A stretch of DNA of 26,372 bases from Mesotaenium endlicherianum (Eukaryota; Streptophyta; Zygnematophyceae; Zygnematales; Mesotaeniaceae), in contig WELA01007315.1 in the NCBI GenBank assembly GCA_009602735.1, positions 554,563-580,934 of the forward strand, given 5' to 3'. This document shows positions 10,308-19,911 of the stretch, one piece after another. The position numbers and the translations under genes are program-made. The number at the start of each line of letters is the position of its first letter. Position 1 is the stretch's first letter. Below the pieces are notes generated by a model. That model ran no database searches. It was given only the letters and a program-made list of their open reading frames with translations, and was not told the DNA's origin.

Positions 10308-11227
10308 GGTGGCTTGCTCCCTGTTTCTAACTCGATCTTATGCTCCATAGCTCTTTGTGGAGGTACTCCTGCAGGTAGCTTCTCAGGAAAAACGCACTTG
10401 AAATCCTCCAACAGCGCCTTAATTTGGGCAGGCATCTCAGCAGGCTTCTTGTCTTGAGCAGTTGGGCTCTGCTCCTTCTGAGCAAGGGGATCAGACACCA
10501 CTACTTGCTCCTCCGGAGATGTACATTTGCCCAGGCTATTAGGATTTACGCTTGCTCCATCTGATGACTTGGCCAGGGCCACCAATACAAAGTACATCTC
10601 CTTCACCTGATTCGCCCTGCATAGTTTCTTAACTTGCAGGCTCGACAAAAGACGATTACTTGTGGTCGTATCTACCTCCATCTGTTTCGCTGTCTTCAAT
10701 TGACCATCACGCCCTTGGACCTTCACTTGTTCTGTGCTCCAGTGCACTTGAGGGTTGGCTTTCCTCAGCCATGGTCGGCCCAATATCACCTCATGGTGAC
10801 CTAACTCTGCCTGCTCCATAACTTCAGTACTCTGGTGCCCCGCTACTTCCACGTGAATAGCTTCCGTAGGTGCACCACACTTGAATCTTTGCCCATTTGC
10901 CAAAATTGCCTCCTTGGGCTCATAATTCTTCTGCACAGGGATTCGCCACTTTTTCACCAGCTTCTTGTGCACAAAGTTTGCACTTGCGCCACTGTCGACC
11001 ATACACTTCGCCTTGTTGCCGTCGACCACTCCTTCCACGACGATAGGCTTGTCAACATCTCGTCTTTCGCTTCTCGGCAGGCTCCTGGGGATAACCTCCT
11101 TGTGAGTTCTCGTCTTCACGCCAGTAGACACCCCAGAACGACTTACTGGCGTTCTCCTTTTTCCTGTTGTTGAGGTTGCTTCGCCTCCACATGACAGTCT
11201 CGAGCCAGATATCCACGCTTGCCACAA
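10308..11227 (-). pseudogene. aspartic protease and linker of element C
   Basis: The frame shows the retroviral-type protease with active site CMVDSGAS (DSG at residues 78-80 counted from 11227) and the C-terminal HHEVILGRPWL. A spacer rich in charged residues follows, then the start of RT (PPQRAMEHKIELETGSKPP). The frame differs from gag and overlaps its end. In this family gag and pol are often one continuous frame, so the shift may be a mutation, though programmed frameshifting cannot be excluded. Past 10308 the ORF runs into the inserted LTR piece and reads nonsense. Confidence 0.87.
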
Positions 11228-12174
11228 TTATAGCAAGGTCCTGTCGGATTGTAATTTTGATGCCTGTACTGGTACTGAACAAGTCCCAACTCCATAGGTA
11301 CTTGGCCTTGTCCACTTGTGCTTGGCGCTTGAGGTCCAAAGTGTCGATATTCTCCAGAGTTGTGGCTGCTCCACTGTCTCCGACCATACTCCATAGCATC
11401 GACCCTCGTTGCCAATGCCATCATTTCTCCAAGACTGGTAGGGTCCTTGAGCGCCACTTCCTCGGCCACAGTTGGCTTGAGTCCCCTCTTGAACTTGTCC
11501 ATCATCTCCGACTCGTGCATGGATGGACATTGAAGCACCAGCTCGTTGAAGCGCGATACATACTCTTGAACGCTTGCTCGTTGACGAAGGCGCACCAATA
11601 GATCTCGAGCGGTAGCCTCGGGCGCAATAGGTTGAAATTGCCTCTTCAAGCCTTCAAAGAGCTGATCAACAGTAGCAGGAACTCCAGACAGCTGCTCTTC
11701 TTGTTCATACCAAGCTCCAGCACTCTTCCGCAGCAAAGTTATGACAAAGGCGACTTGCCTGTCGGGCGTGAGCGCAGAATACTCCATAAACTTCTTCACT
11801 GCAAAAATCCATTGATGAACAGGCGACGATCCACGCTCTCCAATATACACTTCAGGTTTAGGCGCACGCATTCCCGATGCAGGTGGAAAAACTGGTTGCA
11901 CCACTGGGTTAACATGGATTGGTGGTACAACGGGTGCAGGTGCCGAACTTGTCGAAGCGGCATTCCCAACAACAACTCGCACCATTCTCTCCACCCCCGC
12001 GCGCATATTTTGTTGAAATTGGGCGTAGAATTCTCCTCCAATTGCATTTGCCATTTGCCTTAGCATCGCCTGCATCTCTTGTTACTCTCTGATCATTGTT
12101 GGTGCTGCCTGCTGCCCCGCGCGCTCAACATGCTCGACATGTTTGCCTCCTCCAGCTGCCGGCTGCGACTCCAT
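11143..12174 (-). pseudogene. gag of element C
   Basis: The likely original start is ATG 12174-12172 (MESQPAAGGG), but a TAA at 12084-12082 interrupts the frame. The open part runs from ATG 12075 for 310 aa. It contains a proline-rich segment, a Retrotrans_gag-type domain (about 75-230, with AGAWYEQ and VQEYVSRFNEL) and a zinc knuckle at 281-294. The knuckle has CX2CX4YX4C, with Tyr in place of the metal-binding His, which should weaken nucleic-acid packaging. The TAA and the Tyr codon each fit one C-to-T change (CAA, CAT). Gag would form the virus-like particle shell in the cytoplasm. Confidence 0.88.
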
Positions 12175-12197
12175 AACATAATATGCAAACTAGCCCA

Positions 12198-12209
12198 GCT
12201 CCGATACCA
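12198..12209 (-). other. primer binding site, initiator-Met tRNA type
   Basis: On the minus strand the sequence two bases inside the 5' LTR is TGGTATCGGAGC. It differs by one base from TGGTATCAGAGC, the usual plant retrotransposon site complementary to the 3' end of initiator methionine tRNA. Its position between LTR and gag supports it. Confidence 0.85.
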
Positions 12210-12211
12210 GA

Positions 12212-12961
12212 TGGAAGGGCGGAGTGCCCTAGTGGAAGCGCAGTAACTCACGAGGAGAAGAACTAGTTGCAATCATACTAAAGAGTGCAGCGGCATGTCA
12301 CTAAGAAAGCTTAGGAAAATAACTCACCATTTTGAGTAGCAAGAAACTGCTCACAAAGGATGTAGGATGGAAGGCCTTGTCATTACAAACTCGTAGAAAT
12401 TTACAGAAGTGAAAATTGATAAGAAAGGAAGTAGTTATGCCTATTTACAGTTTTCTGATCTAAGTCCTCTCTAGACGGGAGGGCCGCTTAGCAACGGATT
12501 TTCATGAGTGTTTGTCAAATTTCCCCTTCCAAAATATTAGTGAGTACGCCAAATCAGTCTCATCTGACATGTCGGGTCAATTTGACGTCACATGCATGCA
12601 TCGAAATATATAGAATACACTAACTTAGACGCCCTAGGCTAATCCGAAACTTCTAGGTAACTCGACTTAGTCGGCACTCCGCGTCAATTGAAATTACGTG
12701 AAGATTAGAATTCACTCCAACGGCCCAAATCGCTTGACGCTGTCGGTCAATCCGACGGTCGCGTTCACCGCGAATTAAGGACAGTCGTCAACTGACCTCA
12801 AAAGTTATTAAACTTTGGAAATCCATAACTCTCTCAATACTTAACCAAATTCGATGAACTTTATATCAAAATGATCACAAAAATGTACTCTACACTTCTG
12901 TACAATCAAAGCATACTTTCATGAAACTCAAAAAAGCACTTTATAAACCTATGACCTTACA
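12212..12961 (-). repeat. 5' LTR of element C
   Basis: This 750-bp LTR begins TGTAAGGTCATAGG (at 12961, minus strand) and ends ...CTTCCA at 12212, giving TG..CA ends. It aligns with LTR A (1729-2471) and with the truncated 3' LTR (7068-7360). The TATA-like box of LTR A is mutated here. Flanking bases on the outer side are GCAAC on the minus strand. Confidence 0.9.
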
Positions 12962-13135
12962 GTTGCGCACAATCGCAAGCAGCCCACAAACTACCTGTTG
13001 ATACTACTTGTCTGTGCTACTGGATCAATCACAACTTCAAAATTGAAGGAGGCATTGCCGGGAGGCGACGAAATGTCATCCACCAAGCGATCGCCAACAA
13101 AACGGTCGCAGGCAAGGACCAAACGAGTAATCGCG
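12962..13135 (-). other. short coding-like stretch between element C and R copy 3
   Basis: The minus strand is open from the R3 boundary to TAG 12993-12991, about 47 codons. Its composition is protein-like (RLVLACDRFVGDRLVDD, then SFNFEVVIDP), but it matches no family I know. It could be a remnant of a host exon, or of the element that carried R, into which C inserted. Evidence for real coding is weak. Confidence 0.3.
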
Positions 13136-13528
13136 TGAAATGAATCGACTTACCAAATAGGCGATTAAGAATTAATTAAGATCTTTATATCAGCAAGTAA
13201 TCTTTATGGTATTTTCCGTTAACTGGTTAAACGGCAAAGGACAACACACTAGCAGTGAATAATACTCGTAAGTCAAATGCGAGTAAACTAGCATCAATAA
13301 TGCAAATCAGTAAATTCATACATAAGCAAGGTTAGAAGACAGTGCGTATCAATGGCTTCTCGCCTTGGATTCAGATCTCTCCCAGTAAGCTGTACAAGAG
13401 AGTTGGCCTCGTTTCCGAATGCCGAACTCGAGAGCAATGCCTAGCATATGTACATGGAATGAGTTTACTATTTAACGGTCAGTGCGATGGTACCGCCTAC
13501 TCGGGAGTTAACCACGTTGGTAGGACCT
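13136..13528 (-). repeat. R repeat, copy 3 (inverted)
   Basis: The reverse complement matches 6676-7067 over 392-393 bp at about 95 percent. The shared terminus GATTCATTTCA is at 13136 and the other limit AGGTCCTACC at 13528. With copy 2 it forms an inverted pair flanking element C. Outside it lies LRR-like coding DNA. Confidence 0.78.
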
Positions 13529-13549
13529 TGGTCACAGTCCATGAGCTGA

Positions 13550-13990
13550 TCCACACACAATGCCCCGCCGCGTTCATTCCCCCGCAATTTTTTTGCGTGC
13601 ACTCCAAATCTGCGCACCCTGGAGCTCCACTCAAAGAGATCGCTGACCTGGCCGGCCCTTGCTTTCCTGACGGAGCTCACCTCACTGACCATCGGGTGCT
13701 TTGACACAATTGGCCAGGAAACGCTGACCTCCTGCTGCTGCAGCGTGGGGAACCTGCAAGCCCTGCGCGAGCTGAAGCTCATGGACTGTGGGCTGCTGCC
13801 TCAGGTGGAGGGTCTCTTTGCTCCTGGCCGCCCCACGAGTATCACCCTGCACTGCATGTGTCGCCTCTACAAGTCCCCCCCCATCTGCAGCTATGCCAAG
13901 TTCCTGGAGTGGGGCTGCGAGCGCCTGCCACATGACAAGGCCAAGCAGCTCTTCAAAGCGACCGGGGGGCTGGCAGCGCCTGGGGAGTGA
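13550..13990 (+). pseudogene. C-terminal fragment of a leucine-rich repeat protein gene
   Basis: One frame is open from 13550 to TGA 13988-13990 (146 codons). From about 13600 it reads like leucine-rich repeats: NLRTLELHS, FLTELTSLTIGCF, then NLQALRELKLMDCGLLP. LRRs form curved protein-binding surfaces. The rest (FLEWGCERLPHDKAKQLF) is not recognised. An in-frame stop lies at 13547-13549 and R copy 3 ends 21 bp upstream, so the gene's front is missing or lies beyond the repeat. No convincing splice acceptor starts this piece. It is either a relic truncated by the repeat insertion or the last exon of a gene with an unseen acceptor. Base composition is GC-rich like the host genes, unlike the gypsy DNA. 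Confidence 0.5.
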
Positions 13991-14978
13991 TTGCTCGCCC
14001 GCCACGGAGAGAAAATGCCGTTGCAGGAATGCGATGCGAAGAAAGAGGCGCGTGCCATGCATTTGAGGCCATTGCCTAACTCTGCACCAGCATGGATAGT
14101 ATTAATAACCCATTTTGAGGCTCGTGGAGACATTGGAGATATCTATGTTGTTTGTTTTCTATTGTAGGCATACTATTTCCAAGACTACTGGCTCCTGTAT
14201 CTTCCATCGAAGCTTAAGATCGAGAAGGAACAAAAAAGGACTAGCAAGACCTACAGCTAGTTCTTGTATATAAGATAAAATATGAGTGCAGCGCCTGCCT
14301 ATGTTGGGGAATAGACTCTTAATCATGCAGTCTTAAGTGTTTCTCAACATCCTGCTATGCAAATTCTGCATGCCAATAGCTCCTGCAGATGCTCATAAAT
14401 CCGATTGTTGCATATGGTCACCAAGGTCGCCAAGCATGATCTAGAGAAAAGTCAGTCCGGCCAACTAAAAATATCACAGATCAAGATTGAGTGACTAGCT
14501 TCAATGCAGAGCCAAAAAACTGTAGTGCCTCATATTAGTGGCTGGACAGAAGCAAAAGGTGTCAATAAGCAGTGGAACGTAGAACTTGAAACAAGGAGCA
14601 AACAGAGCATAGTGCATTATGCTCGACCAAGAACCAATGGGCCTCAGAAGGCGAGCACAATGTTCAGACAGGTCAAATTTGTGTTGCAGTTCACTGCCTG
14701 CCAATAAGCCTCCCATTGCTTACCCCTCCACAAGCCGCCTGCATGTTCACACATGTCTTTGCTTCTGAAGGGGCTAAGCTCGTACTCCTCAAGCTCTCTG
14801 ACACTCTGCTCGGCGTGCAACCCAGAGACCGCAGACATGACGGTGCAAGCACATGGAGGGAGAGGCGCACTCAAATGATTAGCATGCACAGAGCTCCACA
14901 ACATAACTTGTTCCCTTTCCCCATCACCATTCAATCAAAAACTCATCTCAGCCACAGACTGGCTTCAGAGTTAAACGG
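13991..14978. other. intergenic, no gene recognised
   Basis: Only short unsupported ORFs occur here. The first part may be 3' untranslated sequence of the LRR fragment, and the last few hundred bases may be 3' region of the transporter gene that reads toward it. No RNA gene or repeat family was recognised. Confidence 0.5.
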
Positions 14979-15076
14979 GCTAGGCTGCTAGGCTGCTAGG
15001 AAGCTGCTGGGAAGCTACGCTGCTAGGAAGCTACGCTGCTAAGAAGCTATGCTGCTAGAAGGAAGCTAAGAATCTA
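14979..15076. repeat. imperfect tandem repeat next to the transporter stop codon
   Basis: About six degenerate units based on GAAGCTACGCTGCTAG (roughly 16 bp) lie here, with shorter GGCTGCTA units at the left end. It starts 15 bp beyond the stop codon of the minus-strand transporter, so it would be in the 3' untranslated region. Confidence 0.7.
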
Positions 15077-15090
15077 GGCGGCTACCTGTG

Positions 15091-18000
15091 CTATGAGCCC
15101 AGCGTGGCAAGAGCATGCTGCTCCTCCTCGTTCAGCGACCGGCTCCTGCGGGGGTCCCCAGGCGTGGGAACCGAGGTGTCATTGTCTGCTGCCACGCTCT
15201 CCACGTACGCAAACCCCTGGCCGATGTAGAGCAGGGAGATCATGGCCAGCAGGCAGCCCACCGAGAAGAAGAAGAACTCCTGCGTCTGCGTGAGCAGCGG
15301 CCCAATGGTCCCCACCACCAGCACCGTGACCAGGTTGCCTGCAACTCGCACGCATGCCGCACGCGCACAACGAAAAAAAACAGGACAGGACAGGGTCATG
15401 CTTGCAGCACTTAGCACACGCCAGCAAGGATGAAGGCACGGGAGTAGCTATCGTATGTTGTACTCGGCGGAGGTGCATGCAAAGCACAGTAGATGGTGAG
15501 TGGCTCTTTTGACAGCCGGTGAGAGTGGAGTGCTCCTGCAAGATCGCCCGAGGAGAGAGAGAGCAGGGCACGTCAGGTCTATGGAGAAAAAACTAAAAAC
15601 AAGCTAAAGTGGGCGGGTGGGAGGCGAGAGGTGTGCGGGTGTGTGTGGGGTGGCTGAGGGGCGGAGGGGGGTGAATGGGGGCATGCCGGCCCTAAAGAAT
15701 ACGCTTCTGACCAACCAGTCAGGAAGAGCAGAGGAAACTCGCGAGGGGCCATCCTGACCTATGGCTTGCGCGGGAGCTACGCGGGAGTTAGAACGGAAAC
15801 AGCAGTATAAGCGCGGCAGAATGACTAGCGTTGCACACTGCAGCTGCTGCCCGGCTTGGCATGCATGACGCACCTCCACCTTGGTGAGAGGGTGCCTGTG
15901 CTTGCAGCTGCCATACTGTCCTTGCTGTTCCATGCCATGCCACCAGCCAAGCGGGAGGGTAGACAGGTCTGCCCAGCAGTCAAGGCAGCAACGCTTGTTG
16001 GAGGACGCCGCTGCTGGCAATGAGCACCCTCGCACATGCATGCGAGGTGAAGCAGGCAGACAGGCAGGAAGGAACGGGGGGGAAGGGAAAGGGGGGGGNN
16101 NNNNNNNNNNNNNNNNNNNNNNNNNNNNNNNNNNNNNNNNNNNNNNNNNNNNNNNNNNNNNNNNNNNNNNNNNNNNNNNNNNNNNNNNNNNNNNNNNNNN
16201 NNNNGGGGGGGGGACAGCTGGAGGGCCCTTCTAGCACCGCCAAGTGCCCCCGTGACGCATGAGCTGGGGGAAGAGCGGGCAGGGGCCAAAGGGAGAATAC
16301 CGGGAGGGGTCCCACATAAAGAATGCAAGCAGAGGGTGTGGAGATGACAGGTCAAGACAGCGGGGCCCTCCCTCCCTCCCTCCCTCCTTGCCCTTTCTCC
16401 CACCCTCCCTCTCTCCTCCCCCTCCGTCTCGGGTTCCACAAAGAGGACGGGGGAGGGGGCAGCTCACCGACGGCGTCGGTGAGCATCCAGCAGGACTGCA
16501 CGACGGACGTCATGGAGGCGGGCGCCTGCGAGTAGGCGAGCTCCAGGCCCGTGATGCTGAACAGGATCTCGCCCGCCGTGATGACCACGTACTGCGGCAC
16601 CTGCCACAGCATAGACACGCACGCGCTGCTGCCCGGCACGCCGCACAGGGGGGCCTGCTCCCCAGCAGCCGCCGCGCCAGGTGGCAGCGCGAGGGCTGCA
16701 AGGGTGCGGGGGACCTCGGAGAAGGCGGCAGCTGCAGAGAAGGTGTGGTTGGCCGCGGCGGCGGGGAAGGAGAAGGACGAGGTGGCGGCGTTGGGTTGGC
16801 CCACGGAGTCGATCCAGATCTGCAGAAGGCCGGAGATGACGAACGCGAGCGCGCACAGCAGCATGCCTGTCACCATGCGGCGCAGCGGCAGCAGCCGCAC
16901 GCCCGCACGCTCCAGCCCCGGGTAGATGATGCGGTCAAACAACGGGATCATCACCAGGATCAAGACGGAGTTCATCACCTGCGCACGCACACACGCATGC
17001 ACACAGACAGGGCAAAAGAACCCCCCCCGGGGAGAGTGCGGGAGAAGGAGGAGGAGAAGGGGGGGTGAGGGAGGGAGAGGGTCAGGGAGAGGGTCAGGGT
17101 CCCCGGCGTGAGGCGTGCAAGAGATTGGTGGTGGCCACGCAAGGTGCGCGTTGCGCTGGGGACGGAGCAACAACTCCAGGCAGTGAGTGACTGCACAATG
17201 CTAGGGGAATGCCACGAGGGGTGGATGCTGCAGCCAGGCGAGCAGGCGGGAGCAGGGGAGGCGCTTCTATGACACGACAGCGTCGCAGGAGGACACTGCT
17301 CCCCCCCCCCAAAATAAAGTGCAGCAACACGGGGATGTGTGTCCTCATGCACCCACCACAGCAGAAAGCCCACCCACCCTTCCACCAGCCCGCCAGAAGC
17401 CAACCCAGGATCCTCAGCCCAGGGAGATGCTGACCGAAGCAAAGCAGCAGAGCTGAACTCTGATGTTCCCAAGCTCGACGGCGACCCAGGCGCGGAGGCC
17501 CAGGCGGAAGGGGCTCCTGCCGCGCAGGTGCCCAGATGGGCGGCCGAGCAACCGCAGAGGAGGGTGGGAAAAAGGCGAGCCGGCGCAAGTGGCACAAGTC
17601 TCCACCGACGGCTTGGATCAAGCCACGGAGGGCCCATGCGGCACGACGAGAGACGAAAAAGAAATGTGACGACACGAAGGCGGCATGAACCGGCCCCAGT
17701 TGAGAGGGAGTGCGAGGAGGGGCTGGGGTTGGACCAGGGGTGGGCCTGGACAAGGGTTGGGTGTCCAGAAGGAAAAGAGGAAGGAAGGTGGGTGGCCCCT
17801 TCCCCGACTGCCCCCCGCCACCGACCTGCATCTGGTCGGGCTGGATGCGCAGGCCCCAGAAGAGGCGGCCGTCCATCTGCTCCGCCTGGAACACCCAGCG
17901 CGACGACTGCTGGTCAAACAGCGACCAGAAGACGGGCATGGGGACGAAGAGCGCGAGCACGCGCCACAGCTGCTTCACGTCCTCCACCGCGCCCGCACCG

Positions 18001-19911
18001 TGCGCGGGCTTGGCCGCGTCCAGCCAGTGCGGCTTCTGCGCCGCCGCCCCCACCGCCACCTTCCTCGCCGCGCCCGCGCCTACGCTGCCGCCGCTGCCGT
18101 TGCCGCGGCGCTCGGGGAGGAGCGGCTGGGCAGCGCCCTCCGGGAGGGTGCTGACCTCTAGCTGCTCACCGTTGCCGCTACTGCCGCTCTCGGCGGCGCT
18201 CAGGGCGGCGGCAACGGCCGCGTCGTTGTCGTCGGCGTCCGTTGTTGGCACCTTTGAAAATCCGTTCGAGCGCTGCGTGCCCGACGCCGCAGCGGCCGCC
18301 GTTGAGAGAGAAGAGGAGGAGGAGGAGGAGGTTGTCTGCGCCCTCCTGGCGGCAAGAGCGGAGCGCACGATGGCAGCGACCTCGGTGATGATGTTGCCGG
18401 CGGGCGGGCGGTGCACGTAGCCGGCGCGGCCGGACCAGAAGACGAAGAGTGCGACGAGCATGAGCACGGCGGGCGCGGCAAACGCGGCCGCGTACGAGAA
18501 GCTGCTGCGCAGCACAGGCGTGACAAGTGTCGACAGCGTGGCGCCCGCATTGATGGCGAAGTAGAACGTCGAGAAGAAGACGCGCACCAGCTGCTCGCGC
18601 CCGGGCCCCGGCGCGCGCGCCGCCTCCACCTGGTCGCCGCCGAAGGCTGACACGCACGGCTTGATGCCACCTGTCCCCAGCGCGATGAGCCCCAGCCCCA
18701 GCACCGCCCAGCCCAGGCCCGCGCCCACGCCCTTGCGCGTCGCGGAGAACGCCACCGTCCAGTTGCCCAGGCAGTACACGATGGAGAGGTAGAAGATGGT
18801 CTTGTACTTGCCCTGGCGCGCACTCGAGCCCCCAAAGAAACAGAGGAGAAACAAAAAAAAAAGGCGTGAAGCAAGCGGTGTCAGCAGTAGATATAAAGCG
18901 GGTGCACCAACATGCGCGCACTGACACGTGCGTGCCGACCGACACGGGTGTATGGGTGCACGCATACATCTGGCTGTGTGACAGACCAGGGGGTTTGTGG
19001 CGAGAAGAGTGCCGCGACACGATTGCTGTGACTGTCTGCACAACGACCCTCAAATGCTGCCATGAGCGGGGCTGGGCGTCCTGTTGCCAGGTGGCGCAGG
19101 GCAGGGACAGGTGGAATAGCAACAATAGACTGGGTGACAACAGCATCAAGGTCAAACCAGCACCAGCAGCCAGCCAGCCACCTTCCAGATTTGCTGAGCG
19201 AGGAGCCCAGCGCAGTCTGCAATTCCATATAGCAGGCGAGCGTCGTCAAGTAATGACACAACAGATGCAGAGTATCCTTGATGAGAGTGTGTGTCAACAA
19301 CTTGTCCACAGCTCTATCTGTGCTTCCCACTACCACCGTACTTTCTTCACAACATGTCCCCTTCTACCCCGCCCCCTCCAGCCTCCCTATCCCTGCAGGG
19401 AGGTGTGAGTTAATTTGCTGTGCCTTGCCAGCTCAGCTGCGAACTACTTGAGAAAAGATGCACAACTGAACGCATGCCTTGAAGTGCCTGCAGAAAGACC
19501 GTTTGTATGTGTGTGTATGTGTGTGCGTATGGGTGGGTGGAAATATGTGTGCATGTGCGCGCGCGTGCGTGGTTGGACGCGAATGCATGCATGTTTGTGT
19601 TCATGTACGCCCATATATATGAAGAAGAAAGGGACTCTCACGATGAAGCTGTCGCTGAGGAAGGCACCAAGGAGGGGCGTGCAGTACGACGCCACGATGA
19701 ACAGGTGGAAGGCCTCCGTGGCGCCGTTATTTGACAGCTGGAGGCTGTCCTTGAGGTACAGCGCCAGGATGGTGCGCATCCCGTAGAACGAGAAGCGCTC
19801 GCAGAACTCGTTGCCCACGATGTACCACACGGTGGCCGGAAACTTCACGCGCCCCGGCGCCGCCGTGACGAGAGGGCCCGCCCCATCAGAGCTGCTACCT
19901 GATGGCGCCAT
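15091..19911 (-). CDS. proton-coupled oligopeptide transporter (POT/SLC15-like), 4 exons
   Basis: POT transporters import di- and tripeptides across membranes with protons. Predicted exons are 19911-19642, 18812-17826, 16978-16468 and 15338-15091, giving 671 aa with consistent phases and GT-AG borders. Key motifs are ExxER in NEFCERFSFYGMR (E35, E38, R39), LGTGGIKPCVSAFGGDQ, FFSTFYFAINAG (169-180), HWLD (352-355), FWSLFDQQSSRW and TGLELAYSQAP. Residues about 250-348 form a Ser/Ala-rich low-complexity loop between helices 6 and 7, partly encoded by a TCC repeat. The large extracellular domain of animal PepT between helices 9 and 10 is replaced by a short segment. ATG 19911 is chosen as the only Met before the first motif. 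The motifs resemble SLC15 and bacterial Dtp proteins more than plant NPF. Substrate is inferred, not shown. Confidence 0.9.
16099..16204. other. assembly gap (106 N)
   Basis: A run of N lies inside intron 3 of the transporter gene and is bounded on both sides by poly-G (9 or more). Its real length and content are unknown. Open frames that cross it are meaningless. Confidence 0.98.
16365..16435. repeat. CCCT-rich strand-asymmetric tract in transporter intron 3
   Basis: The plus strand has repeated CCCTCCCTCC units, so the transcribed RNA is G-rich just downstream of the exon 3 donor. The tract could form G-quadruplex structures. No function is shown. Confidence 0.6.
19500..19581. repeat. alternating purine-pyrimidine (TG/CG) tract in transporter intron 1
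   Basis: It reads TGTGTGTATGTGTGTGCG, then GTGCATGTGCGCGCGCGTGCG, on the plus strand. The RNA would therefore be CA-rich close to the exon 1 donor. Such tracts can adopt Z-DNA, and CA-rich introns can affect splicing in other organisms. Confidence 0.6.

Larger units (their letters stand above)
7068..12961 (-). mobile_element. Ty3/gypsy chromovirus C, nearly full length, inactive
   Basis: Read on the minus strand the order is 5' LTR (12961-12212), tRNA primer site, gag, protease, RT, RNase H, integrase, chromodomain, polypurine tract and the first 293 bp of the 3' LTR (7360-7068). The rest of the 3' LTR is missing where R copy 2 begins. The two LTRs differ at about 19 of 292 aligned positions plus an indel (hand count, 6-7 percent), so the insertion is old. 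Coding breaks include a TAA in gag, a frame change between gag and protease, an inverted LTR insert in RT, a TGA after RT, a +1 shift in integrase and a TGA before the chromodomain. Flanking target duplication cannot be checked because one end is lost. Confidence 0.93.

Noticed and set aside
4139-12084. Alternative genetic code in which TAA/TAG encode glutamine, suggested by several in-frame TAG/TAA codons at plausible Gln positions
   Set aside because: The host G-patch gene ends with TAA exactly at its family's usual C-terminus, and the transporter ends with TAG where homologous sequence ends. TGA stops and frameshifts also break the elements. Ordinary decay explains the codons.
13342-13704. 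120-aa ORF running from R copy 3 into the LRR region
   Set aside because: It crosses the repeat boundary and is out of frame with the LRR-like reading. The first part is also open in R copy 2 only by chance.
15825-16439. Long open frames across the N run and the G/C-rich flanks
   Set aside because: They translate unknown bases and simple repeats. The region is intron 3 of the transporter gene, with consistent splice sites on both sides.
17094-19043. A single 649-aa minus-strand ORF as one uninterrupted exon
   Set aside because: Homology to POT transporters is confined to 18812-17826. Both edges have good splice sites that restore the conserved order DSFI-GKYK and PDQMQ-VMNS, so the rest is intron.
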